Positions 56,577 through 64,000 of a DNA stretch of 64,000 bases are shown here, piece by piece. The DNA is taken from assembly GCF_004114935.1 (NCBI RefSeq), contig NZ_CP022221.1, positions 4,423,001-4,487,000 on the forward strand. The letters run 5' to 3'. The translations under genes and the position numbers were made by a program. How positions within the stretch are numbered: position 1 is the first letter of the stretch; each line of letters opens with the position of its first letter. This DNA comes from Bradyrhizobium zhanjiangense. Its GTDB lineage: Bacteria > Pseudomonadota > Alphaproteobacteria > Rhizobiales > Xanthobacteraceae. Under the pieces are notes generated by a model. It was not told the DNA's origin and did no database searches. It saw only the letters and a list, made by a program, of their open reading frames with translations.

Positions 56577-57983
56577 ATGAGCAAAATCCTAATTTGCGGC
56601 GGAGGCGTGATTGGATTGTGCACAGCGACGATGCTTGGTCGCGATGGCCACCGAGTCACAGTCCTAGAGGCTGACCCGGCCGATCAACCTGCCGCGCCGG
56701 CCGAGGGATGGAATTCGTGGGAACGTCCGGGAGTTGCCCAATTCAGGCAACCTCATAACCTCAGTTCGCGATTTCGGATGATCAGCGATCAGGAATTGCC
56801 GGGGTTGACTGATGGTCTGCTTCGAGCCGGTTGCGTTTGGGTGGACTATCTGGACAGTCGATCTCTTCCCCCAACCATAACGGATCGGACGCCGCGTCCG
56901 GGCGACGAGGCCATACGCTTCGTCACCGGTCGGAGGCCCATTATTGAATGCGCCGTAGCTGCAATGGCGCAAGTGGCACCTAACGTGACCATTCGTCGGG
57001 GCACCAAGGTTCGCGAACTGATCACGGGCGCTTCGGCGATCCGAGGTGTGCCGCACGTTGCAGGGGTACGCACGACATCTGGCGAAGAGATTCGCGCTGA
57101 TCTGGTAATCGACGCCATGGGACGACGAAGCGCGGCCTGCGATTGGATCGTCAGCGCGGGTGCCCGTAGCCCGATCGAGGAATGCGAGGATAGCAACTTC
57201 GCTTATTTTACGCGGTATTTCTCAGGGCAACGGCGGCCTCGCAGGACGGGACGTGCACTCACGCCGATGGGCTTGTTTTCGATCCTTACGCTGGACGGGG
57301 ACAATGACACCTGGTCGATCACTTTGTATACCTCGTCGAAGAACAAGGCGATGCGAGCCTTGCGCGATACGGCGACATTCCATCGCGTCGTCTCCGCATG
57401 TCCGCGGCAAGCCCATTGGCTCGACGGCGAGCCAGTAACGCCCGTCCTTCTGATGACGGGAGTTGTCGACCGATACCGGCGGTTTGTCGTCGATGGTCGG
57501 CCGGTCGTCACGGGATTCGCCGCTGTAGGTGATGCATGGGCGTGCACCAATCCGTCCGCCGGACGCGGCTTGAGCGTCGGCCTTCTGCACGCGCAGGTGC
57601 TCCGTAATGTTGCCCGCCGACACATCGACGATCCCGGAGCTTTCTCCCGGGAATACGACGCTGACACCGAAAGCCAAGTCGGTCCGTTTTATCGAAATCA
57701 GATCGCCGCGGACCGCGTTCGGATCGCCGAAATGACAGCTCTGGAAGAGGGCATGCCGATGCCCGCGCCCAACCCAGTCATGGCCAAGCTTCTGGTGGCA
57801 TCATCCCAAGACGCAGACGTGCTCCGTGGCCTGATCGAAATCGCAATGTGCCTTGCGCTGCCTCAGGACGTCATCGCTAGACCGCATGTAGCCGCAAAAC
57901 TGGCCGAGTTGGACGGCTGTCAATTGCCGCAAGACCCCAGCATCGTCGATCGACAACGGATGGCAGCGCTACTGGATGGCTGA
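56577..57983 (+). CDS. FAD-dependent monooxygenase, group A-like
   Basis: A 468-residue flavoprotein. The dinucleotide-binding motif is GGGVIGLCTATMLGRDGH at residues 8-25, with a glutamate (LEADPAD) at the end of the second strand, and the second FAD motif is GDAWACTNPSAGRGLSVGLL. The region RQPHNLSSRFRMISDQELPG resembles hydroxylases of aromatic or styrene type. The substrate cannot be read from sequence. Base composition is lower in G+C than the flanking genes and codon choice is less biased (TTA, CGA appear), suggesting recent acquisition together with the SnoaL-like gene. Confidence 0.83.
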   Translation: MSKILICGGGVIGLCTATMLGRDGHRVTVLEADPADQPAAPAEGWNSWERPGVAQFRQPHNLSSRFRMISDQELPGLTDGLLRAGCVWVDYLDSRSLPPTITDRTPRPGDEAIRFVTGRRPIIECAVAAMAQVAPNVTIRRGTKVRELITGASAIRGVPHVAGVRTTSGEEIRADLVIDAMGRRSAACDWIVSAGARSPIEECEDSNFAYFTRYFSGQRRPRRTGRALTPMGLFSILTLDGDNDTWSITLYTSSKNKAMRALRDTATFHRVVSACPRQAHWLDGEPVTPVLLMTGVVDRYRRFVVDGRPVVTGFAAVGDAWACTNPSAGRGLSVGLLHAQVLRNVARRHIDDPGAFSREYDADTESQVGPFYRNQIAADRVRIAEMTALEEGMPMPAPNPVMAKLLVASSQDADVLRGLIEIAMCLALPQDVIARPHVAAKLAELDGCQLPQDPSIVDRQRMAALLDG

Positions 57984-58069
57984 TCCTAGCGAAGCCAGCC
58001 ACACTTCCGCGCGTGGTTATGGGGAGCATCGCTCGGCGCGAAACATTCGTTTCTCTTGCTAACCACGCC

Positions 58070-59455
58070 CTAGATCACCCCCGCCAGCCGTAGCGCCACG
58101 CCGGCGGCGCTGCTGCCCGCAAGCACCGTGAGCATGCCGAGCTTGAAGCGGAAGATCGCGGTGGCGGCCGCGATCGACAGCACCAGCGCCGGAACATCGA
58201 CGCTCGTCAGCACCGGCCTGTCGAAGTCGAATGGAAACGCGTGCACCGGCACGGTCTCGCGGAACAGCGTGTGTAGCGCGAACCAGATCGAGAGGTTCAG
58301 GATCACGCCGACCACCGCGGCGGTGATCGCGCTGAGTGCGCCGGCCAATCCCGTATTGCCGCGCAGGCGCTCGATATAGGGCGCGCCGACGAAGATCCAG
58401 AGGAAGCAGGGCGTGAAGGTGACCCAGGTCGCGAGCAGTCCGCCGAACGTTGCCGCGAGCATCGGCGACAGGCCGCTTGCGTCGCGATAGGCCGCCATGA
58501 AGCCGACGAACTGGAGCACCATGATCAGCGGGCCGGGCGTGGTCTCGGCCATGCCGAGGCCGTCCAGCATCTCGTGCGGCTTCAGCCAATGATAATGCTC
58601 GACCGCCTGCTGCGCGACATAGGCCAGCACGGCATACGCGCCGCCGAAGGTGACCAGCGACATTTTTGAGAAGAACAGCGCGATCTGGCTGAAGACGTTG
58701 TCCTGACCGAAGGCCGCGAGCAGCGCCACGACTGGCACGAGCCAAAGCGCAAGCCACAACGCACCGACACGGATCGCGCGCCCGGTGTTGGCACGCACAT
58801 GCTCGGGCACGGCTTCGCCGAGCATGCTGTCGATTGCAGCATTGTTGCCGCCATGGCCGTGACCGGCCGGCGCGAATTCCGGACGGCCACTTCTGGCGCC
58901 GGCATAGCCGATGATGCCGGCAGCGATGATGATGATCGGGAAGGGCACCGCGAGGAAGAAGATCGCGACGAAGGCCGCGGCCGCGAGCGCGATCATGATG
59001 CGGTTCTTGAGCGCGCGCTTGCCGACGCGCACCACAGCCTCGACGACGATGGCGAGCACAGCGGCTTTCAGCCCGAAGAACAGCGCCTCGACGAAGCTGA
59101 CATTGCCGTAGGCGGCGTAGACGTAGCTGAGGCCCATGATGGCGATGATGCCGGGCAGGATGAACAGCCCGCCCGCCATCAGCCCGCCGGCGGTGCGATG
59201 CATCAGCCAGCCCACATAGGTCGCCAGCTGCTGCGCCTCCGGTCCCGGCAGCAGCATGCAGTAGTTCAGCGCATGCAGGAAACGGCCTTCGGAGATCCAC
59301 TTCTTCTCCTCGACCAGGATGCGATGCATCACGGCGATCTGGCCGGCGGGCCCACCGAAGCTCAAGGACGCGACGCGCAGCCAGACGCGAAATGCCTCAT
59401 TGAAGCTGACGCCGTGACCGGCGTCAGCTCCTGCTTGAAGGTTACGGGTATCCAT
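58070..59455 (-). CDS. chrA: Chromate transporter ChrA
   Basis: Long-chain CHR-family exporter of 461 residues with two homologous halves. The first half carries VASLSFGGPAGQIAVMHRIL and NYCMLLPGPEAQQLATYVGW; the second carries KMSLVTFGGAYAVLAYVAQQ and MAETTPGPLIMVLQFVGFMA. About ten transmembrane segments. It pumps chromate out of the cytoplasm using the proton gradient. The ATG overlaps the chrB stop by one base (TAATG), so the two are translated together. Confidence 0.95.
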   Translation of the reverse strand: MDTRNLQAGADAGHGVSFNEAFRVWLRVASLSFGGPAGQIAVMHRILVEEKKWISEGRFLHALNYCMLLPGPEAQQLATYVGWLMHRTAGGLMAGGLFILPGIIAIMGLSYVYAAYGNVSFVEALFFGLKAAVLAIVVEAVVRVGKRALKNRIMIALAAAAFVAIFFLAVPFPIIIIAAGIIGYAGARSGRPEFAPAGHGHGGNNAAIDSMLGEAVPEHVRANTGRAIRVGALWLALWLVPVVALLAAFGQDNVFSQIALFFSKMSLVTFGGAYAVLAYVAQQAVEHYHWLKPHEMLDGLGMAETTPGPLIMVLQFVGFMAAYRDASGLSPMLAATFGGLLATWVTFTPCFLWIFVGAPYIERLRGNTGLAGALSAITAAVVGVILNLSIWFALHTLFRETVPVHAFPFDFDRPVLTSVDVPALVLSIAAATAIFRFKLGMLTVLAGSSAAGVALRLAGVI

Positions 59456-60273
59456 TACGCCTTCACCTTGTTGGTCGGCCAGTTGTGGGTCTCGGCCGTG
59501 GCATCGCGGCACCAGCGGTAGAAGGCGTCGTAGAGCAGCATGCCGGCCTCGAGCTGTTCGAGGTCATCGTCATACATGCGCGACAGTCCGAGCGAGGCCG
59601 CGAGCAGGCCCGGCGCCTCTGGCGCGAGATCGGGCCGCGCGGTGTCGGCGCCGCGCACCAGCGTCGCGAGCCGGAGCAGGGCAGGCGAGGCGATCCCGAA
59701 TTCCTCGATCATGACGTCGAAGGTACAGAGCTCGCCGCGGTGGCTCCAGAACACGTTCTCGATGTCGAAGGGAGCTGCATTGAACCGCTCACCGACGCCG
59801 ACCACCTCGGACGGTGTCACATACAGGAACACCGCGTTGGGGTCGACAAAGCGACGGATCAGCCAGGGGCAGGCAATGCGGTCGATCTTCGGCCGCGCCC
59901 GCGTGACCCAGACGGTGCGCCCCCTCGCATCGCGCGGCGGCAGCTTGCGCGTGTCGAGCAGCGGCAGCTTGGCTGTCTTCCAGCCCTCGAAGCCGCCTTC
60001 CAGCGTCTCGGCCTGGACGCCGAGCTGGCGCAGCCAGGCCGCCGTGCCCTGTGCGAGCTTTTCGCCGCGCAGGCACGCGACGATCGCCCGGCGGCCGGCG
60101 AAGTCGCGGCCCCAGTCCTGGACCTTGTCGTGGCTGAGCTTGATCGAGCCGGGGATCAGCCGCTGATCAGCGGCAAAATCCTCCTCGGTCCGAACATCGA
60201 TAAGTGCAGGGGCATTGGCCGTGCCGATCAGGCGCGCCAATTTGTCGGATGATATGGTCGTGAAAGTAGACAT
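59455..60273 (-). CDS. chrB: Rhodanese-ChrB fusion, chromate resistance protein
   Basis: A 272-residue fusion. Residues 1-115 form a rhodanese domain with ALIDVRTEEDFAADQRLIPG and a catalytic-position Cys67 in VACLRGEKLAQG. Residues 135-272 are the ChrB C-terminal domain, VWVTRARPKIDRIACPWLIR and RFVDPNAVFLYV. The usual ChrB N-terminal segment is replaced by the rhodanese. ChrB senses chromate and regulates chrA. It is the first gene of the chrB-chrA unit; GAGGA precedes the ATG. The rhodanese could link sulfur status or sulfane sulfur to the response, which is inference. Confidence 0.88.
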   Translation of the reverse strand: MSTFTTISSDKLARLIGTANAPALIDVRTEEDFAADQRLIPGSIKLSHDKVQDWGRDFAGRRAIVACLRGEKLAQGTAAWLRQLGVQAETLEGGFEGWKTAKLPLLDTRKLPPRDARGRTVWVTRARPKIDRIACPWLIRRFVDPNAVFLYVTPSEVVGVGERFNAAPFDIENVFWSHRGELCTFDVMIEEFGIASPALLRLATLVRGADTARPDLAPEAPGLLAASLGLSRMYDDDLEQLEAGMLLYDAFYRWCRDATAETHNWPTNKVKA

Positions 60274-60326
60274 GATGCGTCCTCGCAAAAACCGAACGGG
60301 ACGCGATACTTGGGCATGTCGCCTCG

Positions 60327-60349
60327 TGGGGAGATCGCTCAAATCCCCA
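60327..60349. promoter_or_regulatory. Inverted repeat upstream of chrB/dmeF
   Basis: TGGGGA (60327-60332) and TCCCCA (60344-60349) are perfect inverted hexamers spaced by 11 bases, in the 197-base gap between divergent chrB and dmeF. It is a candidate metalloregulator site. No dedicated regulator gene is next to dmeF, so which protein would bind is unknown. Confidence 0.4.
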
Positions 60350-60470
60350 TGGCGCAGATTACAGCGAAACTAAGCTGGACTGTCAATCCACTGGACGATT
60401 GGGCCTTAGAAAATCGGCCCCCGGCGGTCTATACTGCGCGCCGACAGACCTGAATTTTCTGGAGAATTCG

Positions 60471-61457
60471 ATGCACTCGCACTCCATCGAGCAATGGACC
60501 CACGACCACGCCTTCCTCGGCGACAAGCACGAGGAGAACGAGCGGCGCACCTGGCTCGTGGTCGTCCTGACGCTGGTCATGATGGTCGGTGAGATCGTCG
60601 CCGGCTCGCTGTTCGGTTCCATGGCGCTGCTCGCCGACGGCTGGCACATGGGAACGCATGCGGCCGCGCTCGGCATTGCGGCGTTCGCGTATCGTTTCGC
60701 GCGCCGGCACCTCGGAAATGCGCATTTCACCTTCGGCACCGGCAAGTTCGGCGATCTCGCCGCCTTCTCCAGCGCGATCATCCTGGGCCTGATCGCGGTC
60801 GAGATCGCCTATGAGAGCGTGCTACGGCTGATCGCCCCGGTGCCGATCGTCTATGGCGAGGCGATCGCGGTTGCCGCGCTCGGCCTGTGCGTCAACCTCG
60901 CCAGCGCGTGGCTTTTGCGCGGCAGCCACGATCACCACCATCACGGCCATGATCACGGCCATAGCCACGCGCATGATCATCGCGATGATCATGACAACGA
61001 CCATGATCATCATGGCCATCACTACCATCATCATCACGACAACAATCTTCGCGCTGCCTATGTGCACGTCATGGCTGATGCGGCGACCTCGGTGCTGGCG
61101 ATCGCGGCACTCGTCGTCGCGATGTATTCAGGCTGGATCTGGGCCGATCCAGCCGTCGGCCTGATCGGCAGCGTCGTGATCGCGAGCTGGGCGTTCGGCC
61201 TGATCAAGTCATCAGGTGCGGTGCTGCTCGACGTGCGCGCCGACGAGAAGCTGGAGCGGGTGATCCGGGCGCGCATGGAGATCGGTGACGACCGCGTCAC
61301 CGATTTGCACCTGTGGCAGGTTGGCCCCGGCCATTGTGCCGTGCTGCTCTCGGTGGTGTCGGACCAGCCGAAGCAGCCGGCCGTCTACAAACGGCGACTT
61401 GCCGGGCTGAAGGGCCTCAGCCACGTCACGGTCGAGGTCGAGACCTGCCCGCATTGA
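60471..61457 (+). CDS. dmeF: CDF-family divalent metal exporter, DmeF type
   Basis: Cation diffusion facilitator of 328 residues that exports Co2+/Ni2+ or related ions. The N-terminus is His-rich (HSHSIEQWTHDHAFLGDKHE), characteristic of DmeF. Transmembrane metal-site residues are in ADGWHMGTHAAALG (Asp56, His59) and VHVMADAATSVLA. Between transmembrane helices 4 and 5 lies a cytoplasmic loop (about 152-190) with about 20 histidines in 38 residues. It is divergent from chrB, giving a metal-stress cluster. Confidence 0.92.
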   Translation: MHSHSIEQWTHDHAFLGDKHEENERRTWLVVVLTLVMMVGEIVAGSLFGSMALLADGWHMGTHAAALGIAAFAYRFARRHLGNAHFTFGTGKFGDLAAFSSAIILGLIAVEIAYESVLRLIAPVPIVYGEAIAVAALGLCVNLASAWLLRGSHDHHHHGHDHGHSHAHDHRDDHDNDHDHHGHHYHHHHDNNLRAAYVHVMADAATSVLAIAALVVAMYSGWIWADPAVGLIGSVVIASWAFGLIKSSGAVLLDVRADEKLERVIRARMEIGDDRVTDLHLWQVGPGHCAVLLSVVSDQPKQPAVYKRRLAGLKGLSHVTVEVETCPH

Positions 61458-61536
61458 CGGGCTTTACGGGAATTCCGCGAACGGGCCGGGGTTGATCCTC
61501 GGTCGTGGCCTGCATGGCTGTACGGGAGGAACAACA

Positions 61537-62367
61537 ATGATGCCCAGGATGAAGTTCGCGCTCGCCATTGCTGCACTCGCTCTGTCCAGCCCTTCAGCGC
61601 TGGCACAATCGGAAAAGACCGGCGTCGAAAGGCTCTACGTGCTCAATTGTGGCGAGGGCACCGCGGGCGACATCTCGCGCTGGACGCCCGGCCTGAACGA
61701 AGGCAAGACGATGGACTTCGTCGACACCTGCTATCTCATCAAGCACAGCAAGGGCTGGTTCCTGTGGGACACCGGCATTGCCGATTCCGTCGCCGCGATG
61801 CCGAATGGGCTCGTGCCCGCCGATCCCAAAGCCGTCACCTGGCGCCGGCCGAAGACGCTTGCTGCCCAGCTCGAGCAGCTCGGCGTCAAGCCCGCCGACA
61901 TCAAGGCGATGGCGGTTTCGCACACGCATCCCGATCACACCGGCAATGTCGAACTGTTCCCGCAGGCCACGCTCTATGTGCAGAAGGCCGAATATGATTG
62001 GCCCGCCGCCAACAACGAGCCGCGCTTCAAGCCGTCACATCCGGTCGAACTGCTGGCGGGCGATAAGGACGTGTTCGGCGACGGCAGCATGACGATCCTG
62101 TCGACGCCCGGCCACACGCCGGGGCACCAGTCGCTGCTGGTGAAATTGCCGAAGACCGGCGCGGTGATCCTGTCGGGCGATGCCGTGCACTTCAAAGACA
62201 ATTGGGACAATCGCCGCGTGCCCAGCATGAACGTGAGCAAGGACCAGACCGCGGCCTCGATGCAGAAGATCGCCGACACGCTCGCCAAGGAAAAAGCCCA
62301 GCTCTGGATCAACCACGACAAGGCCCAGCGCGACAGCCAGAAGATGGCGCCGGAGTTTTACGAGTAG
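61537..62367 (+). CDS. Exported metallo-beta-lactamase-fold hydrolase (N-acyl homoserine lactonase-like)
   Basis: A 276-residue protein with a signal peptide of about 23 residues ending ALA. The zinc motif HTHPDHTG (His129, His131, Asp133, His134) and the later TPGHTPGHQSLL (His193 region) and LSGDAVHFKDNW aspartate are all present. The N-terminal strand text VERLYVLNCGEGTAGDISRW and the overall layout resemble AhlD/AttM-type lactonases. Localisation to the periplasm is unusual for those enzymes, so the substrate could be a different lactone or ester. GGGAGGA precedes the ATG. Confidence 0.87.
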   Translation: MMPRMKFALAIAALALSSPSALAQSEKTGVERLYVLNCGEGTAGDISRWTPGLNEGKTMDFVDTCYLIKHSKGWFLWDTGIADSVAAMPNGLVPADPKAVTWRRPKTLAAQLEQLGVKPADIKAMAVSHTHPDHTGNVELFPQATLYVQKAEYDWPAANNEPRFKPSHPVELLAGDKDVFGDGSMTILSTPGHTPGHQSLLVKLPKTGAVILSGDAVHFKDNWDNRRVPSMNVSKDQTAASMQKIADTLAKEKAQLWINHDKAQRDSQKMAPEFYE

Positions 62368-62426
62368 AGCGTTTTCCAGCGAAGTGGACACCGGTTCGCG
62401 CCAAGAAAACGCGTCAAAATAAGAAC
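62366..62426. repeat. Dispersed intergenic sequence (family G)
   Basis: AGAGCGTTTTCCAGCGAAGT, GGACACCGGTTCGCGCCAAG, AAAACGCGTCAAAATAAGAA. It is the plus-strand relative of 14395-14458 and begins inside the stop codon of the preceding hydrolase. Confidence 0.7.
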
Positions 62427-62509
62427 TGGGTGCGTGACGACGTTGCTGCCATGATGCTGGCAGCAGCTGCGTGCTAGGGCCCGCGAAAGCTCCGCAACAG
62501 GAGATGATC

Positions 62510-63388
62510 GTGGGCGAATGGGCCGGGGTTGCGATCGCGCTGGCGTCGAGCAGCCTCGGTGGCACGGCGGCGGCCATTACTCGCTATCTCGTCGGCGGCG
62601 CCGATCCCATCCTGCTCGCGATCCTGCGCTGGGGGATCGGCTTTTTCTGCCTCCTGCCATGCGCGCTGATGCTCGGCGTGCGCTGGCCGCAGCGGCCCGA
62701 TTGGCCGGCCGTGGCGCTGCTTGGCGTCTGCTTCTTCGGCCTGTTCTTCATCCTCTACAACATCGCGGTGTCCTACACGACCGCCGCGCGCGCCAGTCTT
62801 GCGCTCGCGACGTTGCCGCTCCACACCATGGTGGTCGGAGCGCTGCTTGGCGTCGAGCGGCTGACGGCGCGCAAGATCACCGGCGTCGGCATCGCCGTGC
62901 TCGGCGTGGCCGCGGCGCTGGCCGCGGGCCTGGCGCAGAGTCCGCCAGGAGCCTGGCGTGGCGAATTGATCATGACAGCGGCCGTATTCTGCATGGCTTT
63001 CTACAACGTATTGTCGCGTCCGCTCATGCAGCGATCGAGCGCGCTCGGCTTTCTCACCGTCGGCATGGGTGCGGGCGCCGTCGTGCTGGTGCTGGCGGGT
63101 CTGGTGAAGGGCAGCTTCGCGGCGCTCGATCACTTCGCGACGGCGCAGTGGATCGCCGGCATTTATCTGGGCATTGGCGGCGGTGCGCTCGCCTTCATCC
63201 TCTGGGTCATGGCGCTGCGGCGGGCAACGCCGACCCGCGTCGCCAACACCATGACGGTCAATCCGATCGCTGCCGCTCTGCTGGCGGCGCTGCTCATCGG
63301 CGAGCCGATTACGCCCAATCTGCTTGTCGGCCTGCTTGCGGTGTTCGCCGGGATCTGGATCGCGACCAGCGAGACGAAGCCGGCCTAA
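62510..63388 (+). CDS. EamA (DMT superfamily) transporter
   Basis: A 292-residue permease with ten transmembrane helices in two EamA halves: the first with SSLGGTAAAITRYLVGGADP and ILRWGIGFFCLLP, the second with GELIMTAAVFCMAFYNVLSR and the typical end NTMTVNPIAAALLAALLIGE. Such transporters export amino acids or metabolites; the substrate is unknown. I prefer the GTG with AGGAG six bases upstream; an ATG six bases earlier is directly next to that site, and GTG at 62471 is also in frame. Confidence 0.9.
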   Translation: MGEWAGVAIALASSSLGGTAAAITRYLVGGADPILLAILRWGIGFFCLLPCALMLGVRWPQRPDWPAVALLGVCFFGLFFILYNIAVSYTTAARASLALATLPLHTMVVGALLGVERLTARKITGVGIAVLGVAAALAAGLAQSPPGAWRGELIMTAAVFCMAFYNVLSRPLMQRSSALGFLTVGMGAGAVVLVLAGLVKGSFAALDHFATAQWIAGIYLGIGGGALAFILWVMALRRATPTRVANTMTVNPIAAALLAALLIGEPITPNLLVGLLAVFAGIWIATSETKPA

Positions 63389-63491
63389 AGCGCGCGATGA
63401 GCCTAGGATGAATCGTCACCGCGCTTTAGGTTTTTGTTTTGAGCATGATCTTTTCGGAAAACCGCTGCACACTTTTCCGGATCATGCTCTA
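63389..63491. repeat. Dispersed palindromic sequence (family H)
   Basis: GAGCATGATCTTTTCGGAAA (63441-) and TTTTCCGGATCATGCTC (to 63489) form a hairpin, preceded by AAAGCGCG and CGCGCTTTAGGTTTTTGTTT. It is a typical rhizobial gene-end element, and here it overlaps the stop of the minus-strand gene by three bases. Confidence 0.75.
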
Positions 63492-63680
63492 GCTCCGCGG
63501 GACGGTTGCCGCGGGCGGACTCGTTTCGGGCGTCTTCTTCGGCTTCAGCGTGCCGGCATAGAACGAGAGCAGCCATACCAGCAGGATGGCGAGGAGATAG
63601 ACGCCCCAGGCCTGCGGCGGCGTGGTCGCCCAGCGCAGGAGGCCTTTGAATGTGCGGGGCGGGCCGGCGTCTTCGCTCAT
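63489..63680 (-). CDS. Small single-pass membrane protein
   Basis: A 63-residue protein with one hydrophobic segment (about 26-43, GVYLLAILLVWLLSFYAG), a charged N-terminus MSEDAGPPRTFKGLLRWATT and a proline/threonine-rich C-terminus. I do not recognise the family, but its charge and helix pattern look genuine. It lies 31 bases downstream of the MFS gene on the same strand. Confidence 0.7.
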   Translation of the reverse strand: MSEDAGPPRTFKGLLRWATTPPQAWGVYLLAILLVWLLSFYAGTLKPKKTPETSPPAATVPRS

Positions 63681-63711
63681 GGCCCGCTTGTGCGTGAAAG
63701 TGGCTGGGCGG

Positions 63712-64000
63712 TCAATCCGGGCGTCGCTCCGGGCGGATCAGGAACAGGGCCGCCAACGCCGAGAGGCTGAGCGCGGAGGAGACGATCAGCACCTTGGCGC
63801 CCATGACGTCGATCAGCAGGCCGAAGGCGAGCGGCGCCACCGCCTGCGCCATCCGCGCCGGCGCGCCGATGATGCCGAGACGATAGCCGAAGTCCTTCGG
63901 CCCGAAGATCGCGAGCGGAAGCGTGCCGCGCGCGATCGTCAGGATGCCATTGCCGGAGCCGTGGAACAGCGCAAACGCGCTCGCCGCAGCGCCGCCGAAG
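63712..64000 (-). CDS. MFS transporter (C-terminal part only)
   Basis: The last 95 or so residues of a major facilitator superfamily permease whose start is beyond the right edge. Visible text includes FALFHGSGNGILTIARGTLP, LAIFGPKDFGYRLGIIGAPA and a final transmembrane pair LIDVMGAKVLIVSSALSLSA before the polar end IRPERRPD. The glycine/arginine-rich loop is typical of a drug or metabolite transporter. Substrate not predictable. Confidence 0.8.
   Translation of the reverse strand, partial: FGGAAASAFALFHGSGNGILTIARGTLPLAIFGPKDFGYRLGIIGAPARMAQAVAPLAFGLLIDVMGAKVLIVSSALSLSALAALFLIRPERRPD

Overview
The window looks like chromosomal DNA of a Bradyrhizobium-type alphaproteobacterium (Hyphomicrobiales/Nitrobacteraceae). 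Three things point there: high G+C with GC-rich third codon positions; the alphaproteobacterial gene orders pyrB-pyrC-plsY, gatC-gatA-gatB and rpoZ-rsh-pdxJ-acpS-lepB-rnc-era-recO; and a rhizobial-type porin, with many short palindromic intergenic repeats of the kind that litter Bradyrhizobium genomes. The assignment is from memory and pattern, without a database search. I see no CRISPR array, rRNA, insertion sequence or prophage. There is one tRNA, tRNA-Ser(GCU).

Layout. (1) 1-17.3 kb, mostly minus strand: a housekeeping series (NUDIX hydrolase, DUF983, rnr, topA, dprA, plsY, a pyrC-like gene, pyrB) for RNA decay, DNA topology, DNA uptake, phospholipid and pyrimidine synthesis. It is interrupted by two regulator/enzyme pairs (HxlR with a short-chain dehydrogenase, azoR with another HxlR) and by an amidase/patatin pair. 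The PyrC-like protein has lost the first metal-binding HxH motif, so it is probably the non-catalytic partner of PyrB. (2) 17.5-28.4 kb, accessory and metabolic genes: a VanX-like dipeptidase, AidB, a CPBP protease, an AEC transporter, ruvX, a small gene broken by a 13-bp tandem duplication, a 735-residue serine protease-nuclease fusion, a LysR regulator and two nitronate monooxygenases. (3) 28.4-32.2 kb: gatC-gatA-gatB with a small unknown gene in each gap, all with start/stop overlaps. (4) 32.2-37.2 kb: gene-poor DNA with a 30-residue lysine/alanine protein, two small conserved-looking genes, tRNA-Ser and a large porin. (5) 37.2-55 kb: a dense housekeeping block (lytic transglycosylase, dapA, mscL, smpB, a peroxiredoxin, uracil-DNA glycosylase, NYN ribonuclease, rpoZ, rsh, pdxJ, acpS, lepB, rnc, era, recO, parC). 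(6) 55-64 kb, accessory: a large structured repeat, a lower-GC pair (SnoaL-like protein and flavin monooxygenase), a chromate module (rhodanese-ChrB fusion and ChrA), a DmeF-type metal exporter, an exported metallo-beta-lactamase-fold hydrolase, an EamA transporter and the end of an MFS transporter.

How the parts work together. The gat genes make the amidotransferase that corrects Glu-tRNA(Gln)/Asp-tRNA(Asn). rsh and rpoZ tie stringent control to RNA polymerase. lepB, rnc, era and recO serve secretion, RNA processing, ribosome assembly and repair. chrB/chrA and dmeF form a small metal-stress region.

The strongest candidate for an under-described system is the apparently cytoplasmic trypsin-like protease fused to a DRGH-type DNA/RNA nuclease (22899-25106). 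It has its own promoter-like sequence and its terminator-like hairpin overlaps the neighbouring gene. I infer a self-contained, protease-gated nuclease effector.
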